Assembly: GCA_964057225.1 (NCBI GenBank)
Contig: OZ059899.1
Span: forward strand, 19,228,501-19,292,500
Source: Auanema rhodensis
Lineage: Eukaryota > Nematoda > Chromadorea > Rhabditida > Rhabditidae
Reading direction: 5' to 3'
DNA length: 64,000 nt
Shown: positions 25,301 through 39,071 of the stretch, one piece after another
Layout: every line of letters begins with the position of its first letter
How positions within the stretch are numbered: position 1 is the first letter of the stretch
The notes under the pieces: model-generated
The model's input: only the letters and a program-made list of their open reading frames with translations
What the model was told of the DNA's origin: nothing
The model's database searches: none
Position numbers and translations under genes: made by a program

Positions 25301-27455
25301 AAAGATAAAGAGATGCAGTTATCAAAATTAGATTCCCCATGTCCATATTAGTCTAAAAACAAATTTTTATTGATATTGGTGCATGGTAACCATGACTTTG
25401 AAATTTACGTGAACTTTAATTTATGCTAATTAAACGTACACGTGGTGTGCACTCGGTATGTAACTCGCTTCACGTGAAAGATAAAGAGATGCGGTTTTCA
25501 AAATTAGATTCCCCATGTCCATATTAGTCTAAAAACAAATTTTTTTTGATATTGGTGCATGGTAACCATGACTTTGAATTTTACTTGAACTTTAATTTAT
25601 GCTAATTAAACGTACACGTGGTGTGCACTCGGTATGTAACTCGCTTCACGTGAAAGATAAAGAGATGCGGTTTTCAAAATTAGATTCTCCATGTCCATAT
25701 TAGTCTAAAAACAAATTTTTATTGATATTGGTGCATGGTAACCATGACTTTGAAATTTACGTGAACTTTAATTTATGCTACATAAATGTACACGTGATGT
25801 GCACTTGGTATGTAACTCGCTTCACGTGAAAGATAAAGAGATGCAGTTATCAAAATTAGATTCCCCATGTCCATATTAGTCTAAAAACAAATTTTTATTG
25901 ATATTGGTGCATGGTAACCATGACTTTGAAATTTACGTGAACTTTAATTTATGCTAATTAAATGTACACGTGGTGTGCACTCGGTATGTAACTCGCTTCA
26001 CGTGAAAGATAAAGAGATGCAGTTATCAAAATTAGATTCCCCATGTCCATATTAGTCTAAAAACAAATTTTCATTGATATTGGTGCATGGTAACCATGAC
26101 TTTGAAATTTACGTGAACTTTAATTTATGCTAATTAAACGTACACGTGTTGTGCACTCGGTATGTAACTCGCTTCACGTGGAAGATAAAGAGATGCGGTT
26201 TTCAAAATTAGATTCTTCATGTCCATATTAGTCTAAAAACAATTTTTTACTGATATTGGTGCATGGTAACCATGATTTTGAAATTTACGTGAACTTTAAT
26301 TTATGCTAATTAAACGTACACGTGGTGTGCACTCGGTATGTAACTCGCTTCACGTGAAAGATAAAGAGATGCGGTTTTCAAAATTAGATTCCCCATGTCC
26401 ATATTAGTCTAAAAACAAATTTTTATTGATATTGGTGCATGGTAACCATGACTTTGAAATTTACGTGAACTTTAATTTATGCTAATTAAACGTACACGTG
26501 GTGTGCACTCGGTATGTAACTCGCTTCACGTGAAAGATAAAGAGATGCGGTTTTCAAAATTAGATTCCCCATGTCCATATTAGTCTAAAAACAAATTTTT
26601 TTTGATATTGGTGCATGGTAACCATGACTTTGAAATTTACGTGAACTTTAATTTATGCTAATTAAACGTACACGTGGTGTGCACTCGGTATGTAACTCGC
26701 TTCACGTGAAAGATAAAGAGATGCGGTTTTCAAAATTAGATTCCTCATGTCCATATTAGTCTAAAAACAAATTTTTATTGATATTGGTGCATGGTAACCA
26801 TGATTTTGAAATTTACGTGAACTTTAATTTATGCTAATTAAATGTACACGTGATGTGCACTCGGTATGTAACTCGCTTCACGTGAAAGATAAAAAGATGC
26901 GGTTTTCAAAATTAGATTCCCCATGTCCATATTAGTCTAAAAACAAATTTTTTTTGATATTGGTGCATGGTAACCATGACTTTGAAATTTACGTGAACTT
27001 TAATTTATGCTACATAAATGTACACGTGATGTGCACTTGGTATGTAACTCGCTTCACGTGAAAGATAAAGAGATGCAGTTATCAAAATTAGATTCCCCAT
27101 GTCCATATTAGTCTAAAAACAAATTTTTATTGATATTGGTGCATGGTAACCATGACTTTGAAATTTACGTGAACTTTAATTTATGCTAATTAAATGTACA
27201 CGTGGTGTGCACTCGGTATGTAACTCGCTTCACGTGAAAGATAAAGAGATGCAGTTATCAAAATTAGATTCCCCATGTCCATATTAGTCTAAAAACAAAT
27301 TTTCATTGATATTGGTGCATGGTAACCATGACTTTGAAATTTACGTGAACTTTAATTTATGCTAATTAAACGTACACGTGTTGTGCACTCGGTATGTAAC
27401 TCGCTTCACGTGGAAGATAAAGAGATGCGGTTTTCAAAATTAGATTCTTCATGTC
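22352..27455. repeat. Irregular mix of N-H-M, T-run M, B, A, K, L, J and I monomers
   Basis: Twenty-nine monomers follow the tandem 6-mer. Fragments of that unit recur in shortened form: N H M M M(T-run) B A from 22352, N H K L J M from 23584, N H M A from 24992, N H I P M from 25696, and N H I from 26928. Two copies of an I monomer with 'ttttcattga' (26048 and 27280) share a marker 1,232 bp (7 monomers) apart. No unique sequence is present. Confidence 0.75.
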
Positions 27456-28863
27456 CATATTAGTCTAAAAACAATTTTTTACTGATATTGGTGCATGGTA
27501 ACCATGATTTTGAAATTTACGTGAACTTTAATTTATGCTAATTAAACGTACACGTGATGTGCACTTGGTATGTAACTCGCTTCACGTGAAAGATAAAGAG
27601 ATGCGGTTTTCAAAATTAGATTCCCCATGTCCATATTAGTCTAAAAACAAATTTTTATTGATATTGGTGCATGGTAACCATGACTTTGAAATTTACGTGA
27701 ACTTTAATTTATGCTAATTAAACGTACACGTGGTGTGCACTCGGTATGTAACTCGCTTCACGTGAAAGATAAAGAGATGCGGTTCTCAAAATTAGATTCC
27801 CCATGTCCATATTAGTCTAAAAACAAATTTTTTTTGATATTGGTGTATGGTAACCATGATTTTGAAATTTACGTGAACTTTAATTTATGCTAATTAAATG
27901 TACACGTGGTGTGCACTCGGTATGTAACTCGCTTCACGTGAAAGATAAGGAGATGCGGTTTTCAAAATTAGATTCCCCATGTCCATATTAGTCTAAAAAC
28001 AAATTTTTATTGATATTGGTGCATGGTAACCATGACTTTGAATTTTACGTGAACTTTAATTTATGCTAATCAAACGTACACGTGGTGTGCATTCGGTATG
28101 TAACTCGCTTCACGTGAAAGATAAAGAGATGCGGTTTTCAAAATTAGATTCCCCATGTCTATATTAGTCTAAAAACAAATTTTTATTGATATTGGTGCAT
28201 GGTAACCATGATTTTGAAATTTACGTGAACTTTAATTTATGCTAATTAAACGTACACGTGATGTGCACTTGGTATGTAACTCGCTTCACGTGAAAGATAA
28301 AGAGATGCGGTTTTTAAAATTAGATTCCCCATGTCCATATTAGTCTAAAAACAAATTTTTATTGATATTGGTGCATGGTAACCATGACTTTGAAATTTAC
28401 GTGAACTTTAATTTATGCTAATTAAACGTACACGTGGTGTGCACTCGGTATGTAACTCGCTTCACGTGAAAGATAAAGAGATGCGGTTTTCAAAATTAGA
28501 TTCCCCATGTCCATATTAGTCTAAAAACAAATTTTTTTTGATATTGGTGCATGGTAACCATGATTTTGAAATTTACGTGAACTTTAATTTATGCTAATTA
28601 AATGTACACGTGATGTGCACTCGGTATGTAACTCGCTTCACGTGAAAGATAAAAAGATGCGGTTTTCAAAATTAGATTCCCCATGTCCATATTAGTCTAA
28701 AAACAAATTTTTTTTGATATTGGTGCATGGTAACCATGACTTTGAATTTTACGTGAACTTTAATTTATGCTAATTAAACGTACACGTGGTGTGCACTCGG
28801 TATGTAACTCGCTTCACGTGAAAGATAAAGAGATGCGGTTTTCAAAATTAGATTCCCCATGTC
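27456..28863. repeat. Separate copy of the 8-monomer unit
   Basis: K L' A' J M B A from 27632 repeats the order of 14785-16016, including G142 in L' and 'aatcaaa' plus 'gcattcgg' in A'. The leading monomer (27456) is J and not P, so only seven of eight monomers match fully. It lies roughly 11 kb from the tandem pair. Confidence 0.8.
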
Positions 28864-31800
28864 CATATTAGTCTAAAAACAAATTTTTATTGATATTGGT
28901 GCATGGTAACCATGACTTTGAAATTTACGTGAACTTTAATTTATGCTAATTAAACGTACACGTGGTGTGCACTCGGTATGTAATTCGCTTCACGTGACAG
29001 ATAAAGAGATGCGGTTTTCAAAATTAGATTCTTCATGTCCATATTAGTCTAAAAACAATTTTTTACTGATATTGGTGCATGGTAACCATGACTTTGAAAT
29101 TTACGTGAACTTTAATTTATGCTAATTAAACGTACACGTGTTGTGCACTCGGTATGTAACTTGCTTCACGTGGAAGATAAAGAGATGCGGTTTTCAAAAT
29201 TAGATTCTTCATGTCCATATTAGTCTAAAAACAAATTTTTATTGATATTGGTGCATGGTAACCATGACTTTGAAATTTACGTGAACTTTAATTTATGCTA
29301 CATAAATGTACACGTGATGTGCACTTGGTATGTAACTCGCTTCACGTGAAAGATAAAAAGATGCGCTTTTTAAAATTAGATTCCCCATGTCCATATTAGT
29401 CTAAAAACAATTTTTTACTGATATTGGTGCATGGTAACCATGACTTTGAAATTTACGTGAACTTTAATTTATGCTAATTAAACGTACACGTGGTGTGCAC
29501 TCGGTATGTAACTCGCTTCACGTGTAAGATAAAGAGATGCGGTTTTCAAAATTAGATTCCCCATGTCCATATTAGTCTGAAAACAAATTTTTATTGATAT
29601 TGGTGCATGGTAACCATGACTTTGAAATTTACGTGAACTTTAATTTATGCTAATTAAACGTACACGTGGTGTGCACTCGGTATGTAACTAGCTTCACGTG
29701 TAAGATAAAGAGATGCGGTTTTCAAAATTAGATTCCCCATGTCCATATTAGTCTAAAAACAAATTTTTATTGATATTGGTGCATGGTAACCATGACTTTG
29801 AAATTTACGTGAACTTTAATTTATGCTAATTAAATGTACACGTGGTGTGCACTCGGTATGTAACTCGCTTCACGTGAAAGATAAAGAGATGCAGTTATCA
29901 AAATTAGATTCCCCATGTCCATATTAGTCTAAAAACAAATTTTTATTGATATTGGTGCATGGTAACCATGACTTTGAATTTTACGTGAACTTTAATTTAT
30001 GCTAATCAAACGTACACGTGGTGTGCATTCGGTATGTAACTCGCTTCACGTGAAAGATAAAGAGATGCGGTTTTCAAAATTAGATTCCCCATGTCCATAT
30101 TAGTCTAAAAACAAATTTTTATTGATATTGGTGCATGGTAACCATGATTTTGAAATTTACGTGAACTTTAATTTATGCTAATTAAACGTACACGTGATGT
30201 GCACTTGGTATGTAACTCGCTTCACGTGAAAGATAAAGAGATGCGGTTTTTAAAATTAGATTCCCCATGTCCATATTAGTCTAAAAACAAATTTTTATTG
30301 ATATTGGTGCATGGTAACCATGACTTTGAAATTTACGTGAACTTTAATTTATGCTAATTAAACGTACACGTGGTGTGCACTCGGTATGTAACTCGCTTCA
30401 CGTGAAAGATAAAGAGATGCGGTTTTCAAAATTAGATTCCCCATGTCCATATTAGTCTAAAAACAAATTTTTTTTGATATTGGTGCATGGTAACCATGAT
30501 TTTGAAATTTACGTGAACTTTAATTTATGCTAATTAAATGTACACGTGATGTGCACTCGGTATGTAACTCGCTTCACGTGAAAGATAAAAAGATGCGGTT
30601 TTCAAAATTAGATTCCCCATGTCCATATTAGTCTAAAAACAAATTTTTTTTGATATTGGTGCATGGTAACCATGACTTTGAATTTTACGTGAACTTTAAT
30701 TTATGCTAATTAAACGTACACGTGGTGTGCACTCGGTATGTAACTCGCTTCACGTGAAAGATAAAGAGATGCGGTTTTCAAAATTAGATTCCCCATGTCC
30801 ATATTAGTCTAAAAACAAATTTTTATTGATATTGGTGCATGGTAACCATGACTTTGAAATTTACGTGAACTTTAATTTATGCTACATAAATGTACACGTG
30901 ATGTGCACTTGGTATGTAACTCGCTTCACGTGAAAGATAAAAAGATGCGCTTTTTAAAATTAGATTCCCCATGTCCATATTAGTCTAAAAACAATTTTTT
31001 ACTGATATTGGTGCATGGTAACCATGACTTTGAAATTTACGTGAACTTTAATTTATGCTAATTAAACGTACACGTGTTGTGCACTCGGTATGTAACTCGC
31101 TTCACGTGGAAGATAAAGAGATGCGGTTTTCAAAATTAGATTCTTCATGTCCATATTAGTCTAAAAACAATTTTTTACTGATATTGGTGCATGGTAACCA
31201 TGATTTTGAAATTTACGTGAACTTTAATTTATGCTAATTAAACGTACACGTGATGTGCACTTGGTATGTAACTCGCTTCACGTGAAAGATAAAGAGATGC
31301 GGTTTTCAAAATTAGATTCCCCATGTCCATATTAGTCTAAAAACAAATTTTTATTGATATTGGTGCATGGTAACCATGACTTTGAAATTTACGTGAACTT
31401 TAATTTATGCTAATTAAACGTACACGTGGTGTGCACTCGGTATGTAACTCGCTTCACGTGAAAGATAAAGAGATGCGGTTCTCAAAATTAGATTCCCCAT
31501 GTCCATATTAGTCTAAAAACAAATTTTTTTTGATATTGGTATATGGTAACCATGATTTTGAAATTTACGTGAACTTTAATTTATGCTAATTAAATGTACA
31601 CGTGGTGTGCACTCGGTATGTAACTCGCTTCACGTGAAAGATAAGGAGATGCGGTTTTCAAAATTAGATTCCCCATGTCCATATTAGTCTAAAAACAAAT
31701 TTTTATTGATATTGGTGCATGGTAACCATGACTTTGAATTTTACGTGAACTTTAATTTATGCTAATCAAACGTACACGTGGTGTGCATTCGGTATGTAAC

Positions 31801-32031
31801 TCGCTTCACGTGAAAGATAAAGAGATGCGGTTTTCAAAATTAGATTCCCCATGTCCATATTAGTCTAAAAACAAATTTTTATTGATATTGGTGCATGGTA
31901 ACCATGACTTTGAAATTTACGTGAACTTTAATTTATGCTAATTAAACGTACACGTGATGTGCATTTGGTATGTAACTCGCTTCACGTGAAAGATAAAGAG
32001 ATGCGGTTTTTAAAATTAGATTCCCCATTTC
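28864..32031. repeat. Segment with chimeric monomers and shortened 8-mer units
   Basis: Order is M/L hybrid, D/I hybrid, C D E H, A' J M B A, C, D/I hybrid, J K L' A' and a J-like monomer. The hybrid at 28864-29039 has a consensus 5' half with the L-type 3' half (T122, C135, T169/T170). The hybrids at 29040 and 30976 have the D-type 5' end with an I-type 3' end. The A'-J-M-B-A run is at 29920-30799. The order fits repeated exchange within monomers. Confidence 0.75.
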
Positions 32032-34671
32032 CATATTAGTCTAAAAACAATTTTTTACTGATATTGGTGCATGGTAACCATGATTTTGAAATTTACGTGA
32101 ACTTTAATTTATGCTAATTAAACGTACACGTGGTGTGCACTCGGTATGTAACTTGCTTCACGTGAAAGATAAAGAGATGCGGTTTCCAAAATTAGGTTCC
32201 CCATGTCCATATTAGTCTAAAAACAAATTTTTATTGATATTGGTGCATGGTAACCATGACTTTGAAATTTACGTGAACTTTAATTTATGCAAATTAAACG
32301 TACACGTGGTGTGCACTCGGTATGTAACTCGCTTCACGTGAAAGTTAAAGAGATGCGATTTTCAAAATTAGATTTCCCATGTCCATATTAGTCTAAAAAC
32401 AACTTTTTATTGATATTGGTGCATGGTAACCATGACTTTGAATTTTACGTGAACTTTAATTTATGCTAATTAAACGTACACGTGGTGTGCACTTGGTATG
32501 TAACTCGCTTCACGTGAGAGATAAAGAGATGCGGTTTTCAAAATTAGATTCCCCATGTCCATATTAGTCTAAAAACAAATTTTTATTGATATTGGTGCAT
32601 GGTAACCATGACTTTGAAATTTACGTGAACTTTAATTTATGCTACATAAATGTACACGTGATGTGCACTTGGTATGTAACTCGCTTCACGTGAAAGATAA
32701 AAAGATGCGGTTTTTAAAATTAGATTCCCCATGTCCATATTAGTCTAAAAACAATTTTTTACTGATATTGGTGCATGGTAACCATGACTTTGAAATTTAC
32801 GTGAACTTTAATTTATGCTAATTAAATGTACACGTGGTGTGCACTCGGTATGTAACTCGCTTCACGTGAAAGATAAAGAGATGCGGTTTTCAAAATTAGA
32901 TTCCCCATGTCCATATTAGTCTAAAAACAAATTTTTATTGATATTGGTGCATGGTAACCATGACTTTGAAATTTACGTGAACTTTAATTTATGCTAATTA
33001 AACGTACACGTGGTGTGCACTCGGTATGTAACTCGCTTCACGTGAGAGATAAAGAGATGCGGTTTTCAAAATTAGATTCCCCATGTCCATATTAGTCTAA
33101 AAACAAATTTTTATTGATATTGGTGCATGGTAACCATGACTTTGAAATTTACGTGAACTTTAATTTATGCTACATAAATGTACACGTGATGTGCACTTGG
33201 TATGTAACTCGCTTCACGTGAAAGATAAAAAGATGCGGTTTTTAAAATTAGATTCCCCATGTCCATATTAGTCTAAAATCAATTTTTTACTGATATTGGT
33301 GCATGGTAACCATGACTTTGAAATTTACGTGAACTTTAATTTATGCTAATTAAATGTACACGTGGTGTGCACTCGGTATGTAACTCGCTTCACGTGAAAG
33401 ATAAAGAGATGCGGTTTTCAAAATTAGATTCCCCATGTCCATATTAGTCTAAAAACAAATTTTTATTGATATTGGTGCATGGTAACCATGACTTTGAATT
33501 TTACGTGAACTTTAATTTATGCTAATTAAACGTACACGTGGTGTGCACTCGGTATGTAACTCGCTTCACGTGAAAGATAAAGAGATGCGGTTTTCAAAAT
33601 TAGATTCCCCATGTCCATATTAGTCTAAAAACAAATTTTTATTGATATTGGTGCATGGTAACCATGACTTTGAAATTTACGTGAACTTTAATTTATGCTA
33701 CATAAATGTACACGTGATGTGCACTTGGTATGTAACTCGCTTCACGTGAAAGATAAAAAGATGCGGTTTTTAAAATTAGATTCCCCATGTCCATATTAGT
33801 CTAAAAACAAATTTTTATTGATATTGGTGCATGGTAACCATGACTTTGAAATTTACGTGAACTTTAATTTATGCTAATTAAACGTACACGTGATGTGCAC
33901 TTGGTATGTAACTCGCTTCACGTAAAAGATGAAGAGATGCGGTTTTTAAAATTAGATTCCCCATGTCCATATTAGTCTAAAAACAAATTTTTATTGATAT
34001 TGGTGCATGGTAACCATGATTTTGAAATTTACGTGAACTTTAATTTATGCTAATTGAATGTACACGTGGTGTGCACTCGGTATGTAACTCGCTTCACGTG
34101 AAAGATAAAGAGATGCAGTTATCAAAATTAGATTCCCCATGTCCATATTAGTCTAAAAACAAATTTTTATTGATATTGGTGCATGGTAACCATGACTTTG
34201 AAATTTACGTGAACTTTAATTTATGCTAATTAAACGTACACGTGTTGTGCACTCGGTATGTAACTCGCTTCACGTGGAAGATAAAGAGATGCGGTTTTCA
34301 AAATTAGATTCCCCATGTCCATATTAGTCTAAAAACAATTTTTCACTGATATTGGTGCATGGTAACCATGATTTTGAAATTTACGTGAACTTTAATTTAT
34401 GCTACATAAATGTACACGTGATGTGCACTTGGTATGTAACTCGCTTCACGTGAAAGATAAAAAGATGCGGTTTTTAAAATTAGATTCCCCATGTCCATAT
34501 TAGTCAAAAACCAATTGTTTACTGATATTGGTGCATGGTAACCATGATTTTGAAATTTACGTGAACTTTAATTTATGCTAATTAAACGTACACGTGGTGT
34601 GCACTCGGTATGTAACTCGCTTCACGTGAAAGATAAAGAGATGCGGTTTTCAAAATTAGATTCCCCATGTC
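32032..34671. repeat. Transition segment with 3-monomer unit (528 bp)
   Basis: Here C gives way to C2 and the T-run monomers vanish. A 3-monomer unit (A or M, C2, then a D-like monomer with T92) occupies 32384-32911 and 32912-33439, with a third partial copy from 33440. The first two units share 'gtgagag' at monomer 131-137. Private variants cluster here: 'aggttcc' near 32195, 'gaaagtta' near 32341, 'gcaaatt' near 32290, and a rearranged A-rich tract near 34505. Confidence 0.75.
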
Positions 34672-37600
34672 CATATTAGTCTAAAAACAATTTTTCACTG
34701 ATATTGGTGCATGGTAACCATGATTTTGACATTTACGTGAACTTTAATTTATGCTAATTAAACGTACACGTGATGTGCACTTGGTATGTAACTCGCTTCA
34801 CGTGAAAGATAAAGAGATGCGGTTTTCAAAATTAGATTCCCCATGTCCATATTAGTCTAAAAACAAATTTTTATTGATATTGGTGCATGGTAACCATGAC
34901 TTTGAAATTTACGTGAACTTTAATTTATGCTACATAAATGTACACGTGATGTGCACTTGGTATGTAACTCGCTTCACGTGAAAGATAAAAAGATGCGGTT
35001 TTTAAAATTAGATTCCCCATGTCCATTTTAGTCTAAAAACAATTGTTTACTGATATTGGTGCATGGTAACCATGATTTTGAAATTTACGTGAACTTTAAT
35101 TTATGCTAATTAAACGTACACGTGGTGTGCACTCGGTATGTAACTCGCTTCACGTGAAAGATAAAGAGATGCGGTTTTCAAAATTAGATTCCCCATGTCC
35201 ATTTTAGTCTAAAAACAAATTTTTATTGATATTGGTGCATGGTAACCATGACTTTGAAATTTACGTGAACTTTAATTTATGCTAATTGAATGTACACGTG
35301 GTGTGCACTCGGTATGTAACTCGCTTCACGTGAAAGATAAAGAGATGCAGTTATCAAAATTAGATTCCCCATGTCCATATTAGTCTAAAAACAAATTTTT
35401 ATTGATATTGGTGCATGGTAACCATGACTTTGAAATTTACGTGAACTCTAATTTATGCTAATTAAACGTACACGTGTTGTGCACTCGGTATGTAACTCGC
35501 TTCACGTGGAAGATAAAGAGATGCGGTTTTCAAAATTAGATTCCCCATGTCCATATTAGTCTAAAAACAATTTTTCACTGATATTGGTGCATGGTAACCA
35601 TGATTTTGAAATTTACGTGAACTTTAATTTATGCTAATTAAACGTACACGTGGTGTGCACTCGGTATGTAACTCGCTTCACGTGAAAGATAAAGAGATGC
35701 GGTTTTCAAAACTAGATTCCCCATGTCCATATTAGTCTAAAAACAAATTTGTATTGATATTGGTGCATGGTAACCATGATTTTGAAATTTACGTGAACTT
35801 TAATTTATGCTACATAAATGTACACGTGGTGTGCACTCGGTATGTAACTCGCTTCACGTGAAAGATAAAGAGATGCGGTTTTCAAAATTAGATTCCCCAT
35901 GTCCATATTAGTCTAAAAACAAATTTTTATTGATATTGGTGCATGGTAACCATGACTTTGAAATTTACGTGAACTTTAATTTATGCTACATAAATGTACA
36001 CGTGATGTGCACTTGGTATGTAACTCGCTTCACGTGAAAGATAAAAAGATGCGGTTTTCAAAATTAGATTCCCCATGTCCATATTAGTCTAAAAACAATT
36101 TTTTACTGATATTGGTGCATGGTAACCATGACTTTGAAATTTACGTGAACTTTAATTTATGCTAATTAAACGTACACGTGGTGTGCACTCGGTATGTAAC
36201 TCGCTTCACGTGTAAGATAAAGAGATGCGGTTTTCAAAATTAGATTCCCCATGTCCATATTAGTCTAAAAACAAATTTTTATTGATATTGGTGCATGGTA
36301 ACCATGACTTTGAAATTTACGTGAACTTTAATTTATGCTACATAAATGTACACGTGATGTGCACTCGGTATGTAACTCGCTTCACGTGAAAGATAAAGAG
36401 ATGCGGTTTTCAAAATTAGATTCCCCATGTCCATATTAGTCTAAAAACAAATTTTTATTGATATTGGTGCATGGTAACCATGACTTTGAATTTTACGTGA
36501 ACTTTAATTTATGCTAATTAAACGTACACGTGGTGTGCACTCGGTATGTAACTCGCTTCACGTGTAAGATAAAGAGATGCGGTTTTCAAAATTAGATTCC
36601 CCATGTCCATATTAGTCTAAAAACAAATTTTTATTGATATTGGTGCATGGTAACCATGACTTTGAAATTTACGTGAACTTTAATTTATGCTACATAAATG
36701 TACACGTGATGTGCACTTGGTATGTAACTCGCTTCACGTGAAAGATAAAAAGATGCGGTTTTTAAAATTAGATTCCCCATGTCCATATTAGTCTAAAAAC
36801 AAATTTTTATTGATATTGGTGCATGGTAACCATGACTTTGAAATTTACGTGAACTTTAATTTATGCTAATTAAACGTACACGTGATGTGCACTTGGTATG
36901 TAATTCGCTTCACGTGAAAGATAAAGAGATGCGGTTTCTAAAATTAGATTCCCCATGTCCATATTAGTCTAAAAACAAATTTTTATTGATATTGGTGCAT
37001 GGTAACCATGATTTTGAAATTTACGTGAACTTTAATTTATGCTAATTGAATGTACACGTGGTGTGCACTCGGTATGTAACTCGCTTCACGTGAAAGATAA
37101 AGAGATGCAGTTATCAAAATTAGATTCCCCATGTCCATATTAGTCTAAAAACAAATTTTTACTGATATTGGTGCATGGTAACCATGACTTTGAAATTTAC
37201 GTGAACTTTAATTTATGCTAATTAAACGTACACGTGTTGTGCACTCGGTATGTAACTCGCTTCACGTGGAAGATAAAGAGATGCGGTTTTCAAAATTAGA
37301 TTCCCCATGTCCATATTAGTCTAAAAACAATTTTTTACTGATATTGGTGCATGGTAACCATGATTTTGAAATTTACGTGAACTTTAATTTATGCTAATTA
37401 AACGTACACGTGATGTGCACTTGGTATGTAACTCGCTTCACGTGAAAGATAAAGAGATGCGGTTTCTAAAATTAGATTCCCCATGTCCATATTAGTCTAA
37501 AACCAATTTTTTACTGATATTGGTGCATGGTAACCATGATTTTGAAATTTACGTGAACTTTAATTTATGCTAATTAAACGTACACGTGGTGTGCACTCGG

Positions 37601-39071
37601 TATGTAACTCGCTTCACGTGAAAGATAAAGAGATGCGGTTTTCAAAATTAGATTCCCCATGTCCATATTAGTCTAAAAACAAATTTTTATTGATATTGGT
37701 GCATGGTAACCATGACTTTGAAATTTACGTGAACTTTAATTTATGCTAATTAAACGTACACGTGGTGTGCACTCGGTATGTAACTCGCTTCACGTGAAAG
37801 ATAAAGAGATGCAGTTATCAAAATTAGATTCCCCATGTCCATATTAGTCTAAAAACAATTTTTCACTGATATTGGTGCATGGTAACCATGATTTTGAAAT
37901 TTACGTGAACTTTAATTTATGCTAATTAAACGTACACGTGATGTGCACTTGGTATGTAACTCGCTTCACGTGAAAGATAAAGAGATGCGGTTTCTAAAAT
38001 TAGATTCCCCATGTCCATATTAGTCTAAAAACAATTTTTTATTGATATTGATGCATGGTAACCATGATTTTGAAATATACGTGAACTTTAATTTATGCTA
38101 ATTAAACGTACACGTGGTGTGCACTCGGTATGTAACTCGCTTCACGTGAAAGATGAAGAGATGCGGTTTTTAAAATTAGATTCCCCATGTCCATATTAGT
38201 CTAAAAACAAATTTGTATTGATATTGGTGCATGGTAACCATGATTTTGAAATTTACGTGAACTTTAATTTATGCTACATAAATGTACACGTGGTGTGCAC
38301 TCGGTATGTAACTCGCTTCACGTGAAAGATAAAGAGATGCGGTTTTCAAAATTAGATTCCCCATGTCCATATTAGTCTAAAAACAAATTTTTATTGATAT
38401 TGGTGCATGGTAACCATGACTTTGAAATTTACGTGAACTTTAATTTATGCTACATAAATGTACACGTGATGTGCACTTGGTATGTAACTCGCTTCACGTG
38501 AAAGATAAAGAGATGCGGTTTTCAAAATTAGATTCCCCATGTCCATATTAGTCTAAAAACAAATTTTTATTGATATTGGTGCATGGTAACCATGACTTTG
38601 AATTTTACGTGAACTTTAATTTATGCTAATTAAACGTACACGTGGTATGCACTCGGTATGTAACTCGCTTCACGTGTAAGATAAAGAGATGCGGTTTTCA
38701 AAATTAGATTCCCCATGTCCATATTAGTCTAAAAACAAATTTTTATTGATATTGGTGCATGGTAACCATGACTTTGAAATTTACGTGAACTTTAATTTAT
38801 GCTACATAAATGTACACGTGATGTGCACTTGGTATGTAACTCGCTTCACGTGAAAGATAAAGAGATGCGGTTTTCAAAATTAGATTCCCCATGTCCATAT
38901 TAGTCTAAAAACAAATTTTTATTGATATTGGTGCATGGTAACCATGACTTTGAAATTTACGTGAACTTTAATTTATGCTAATTAAACGTACACGTGGTGT
39001 GCACTCGGTATGTAACTCGCTTCACGTGAAAGATAAAGAGATGCGGTTTTCAAAATTAGATTCCCCATGTC
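34672..39071. repeat. 25-monomer HOR (4,400 bp), copy 1
   Basis: The unit starts with a monomer carrying both 'tttttcactga' and 'gattttgac', seen only at 34672, 39072 and 42944. Further private markers occur in the same order in each copy: 'aattgttt' (35024), 'cattttag' (35200), 'gaactcta' (35376), 'aaaactag' (35552) and 'aaatttgtatt' (35728). 'gatgcatgg' with 'gaaatata' (38016) is shared with copy 2. This is the longest clear HOR period in the window. Confidence 0.9.

Noticed and set aside
34496-34525. Insertion or transposon footprint in the altered A-rich tract
   Set aside because: The tract differs by substitutions only and the monomer remains 176 bp; there are no target-site duplications.
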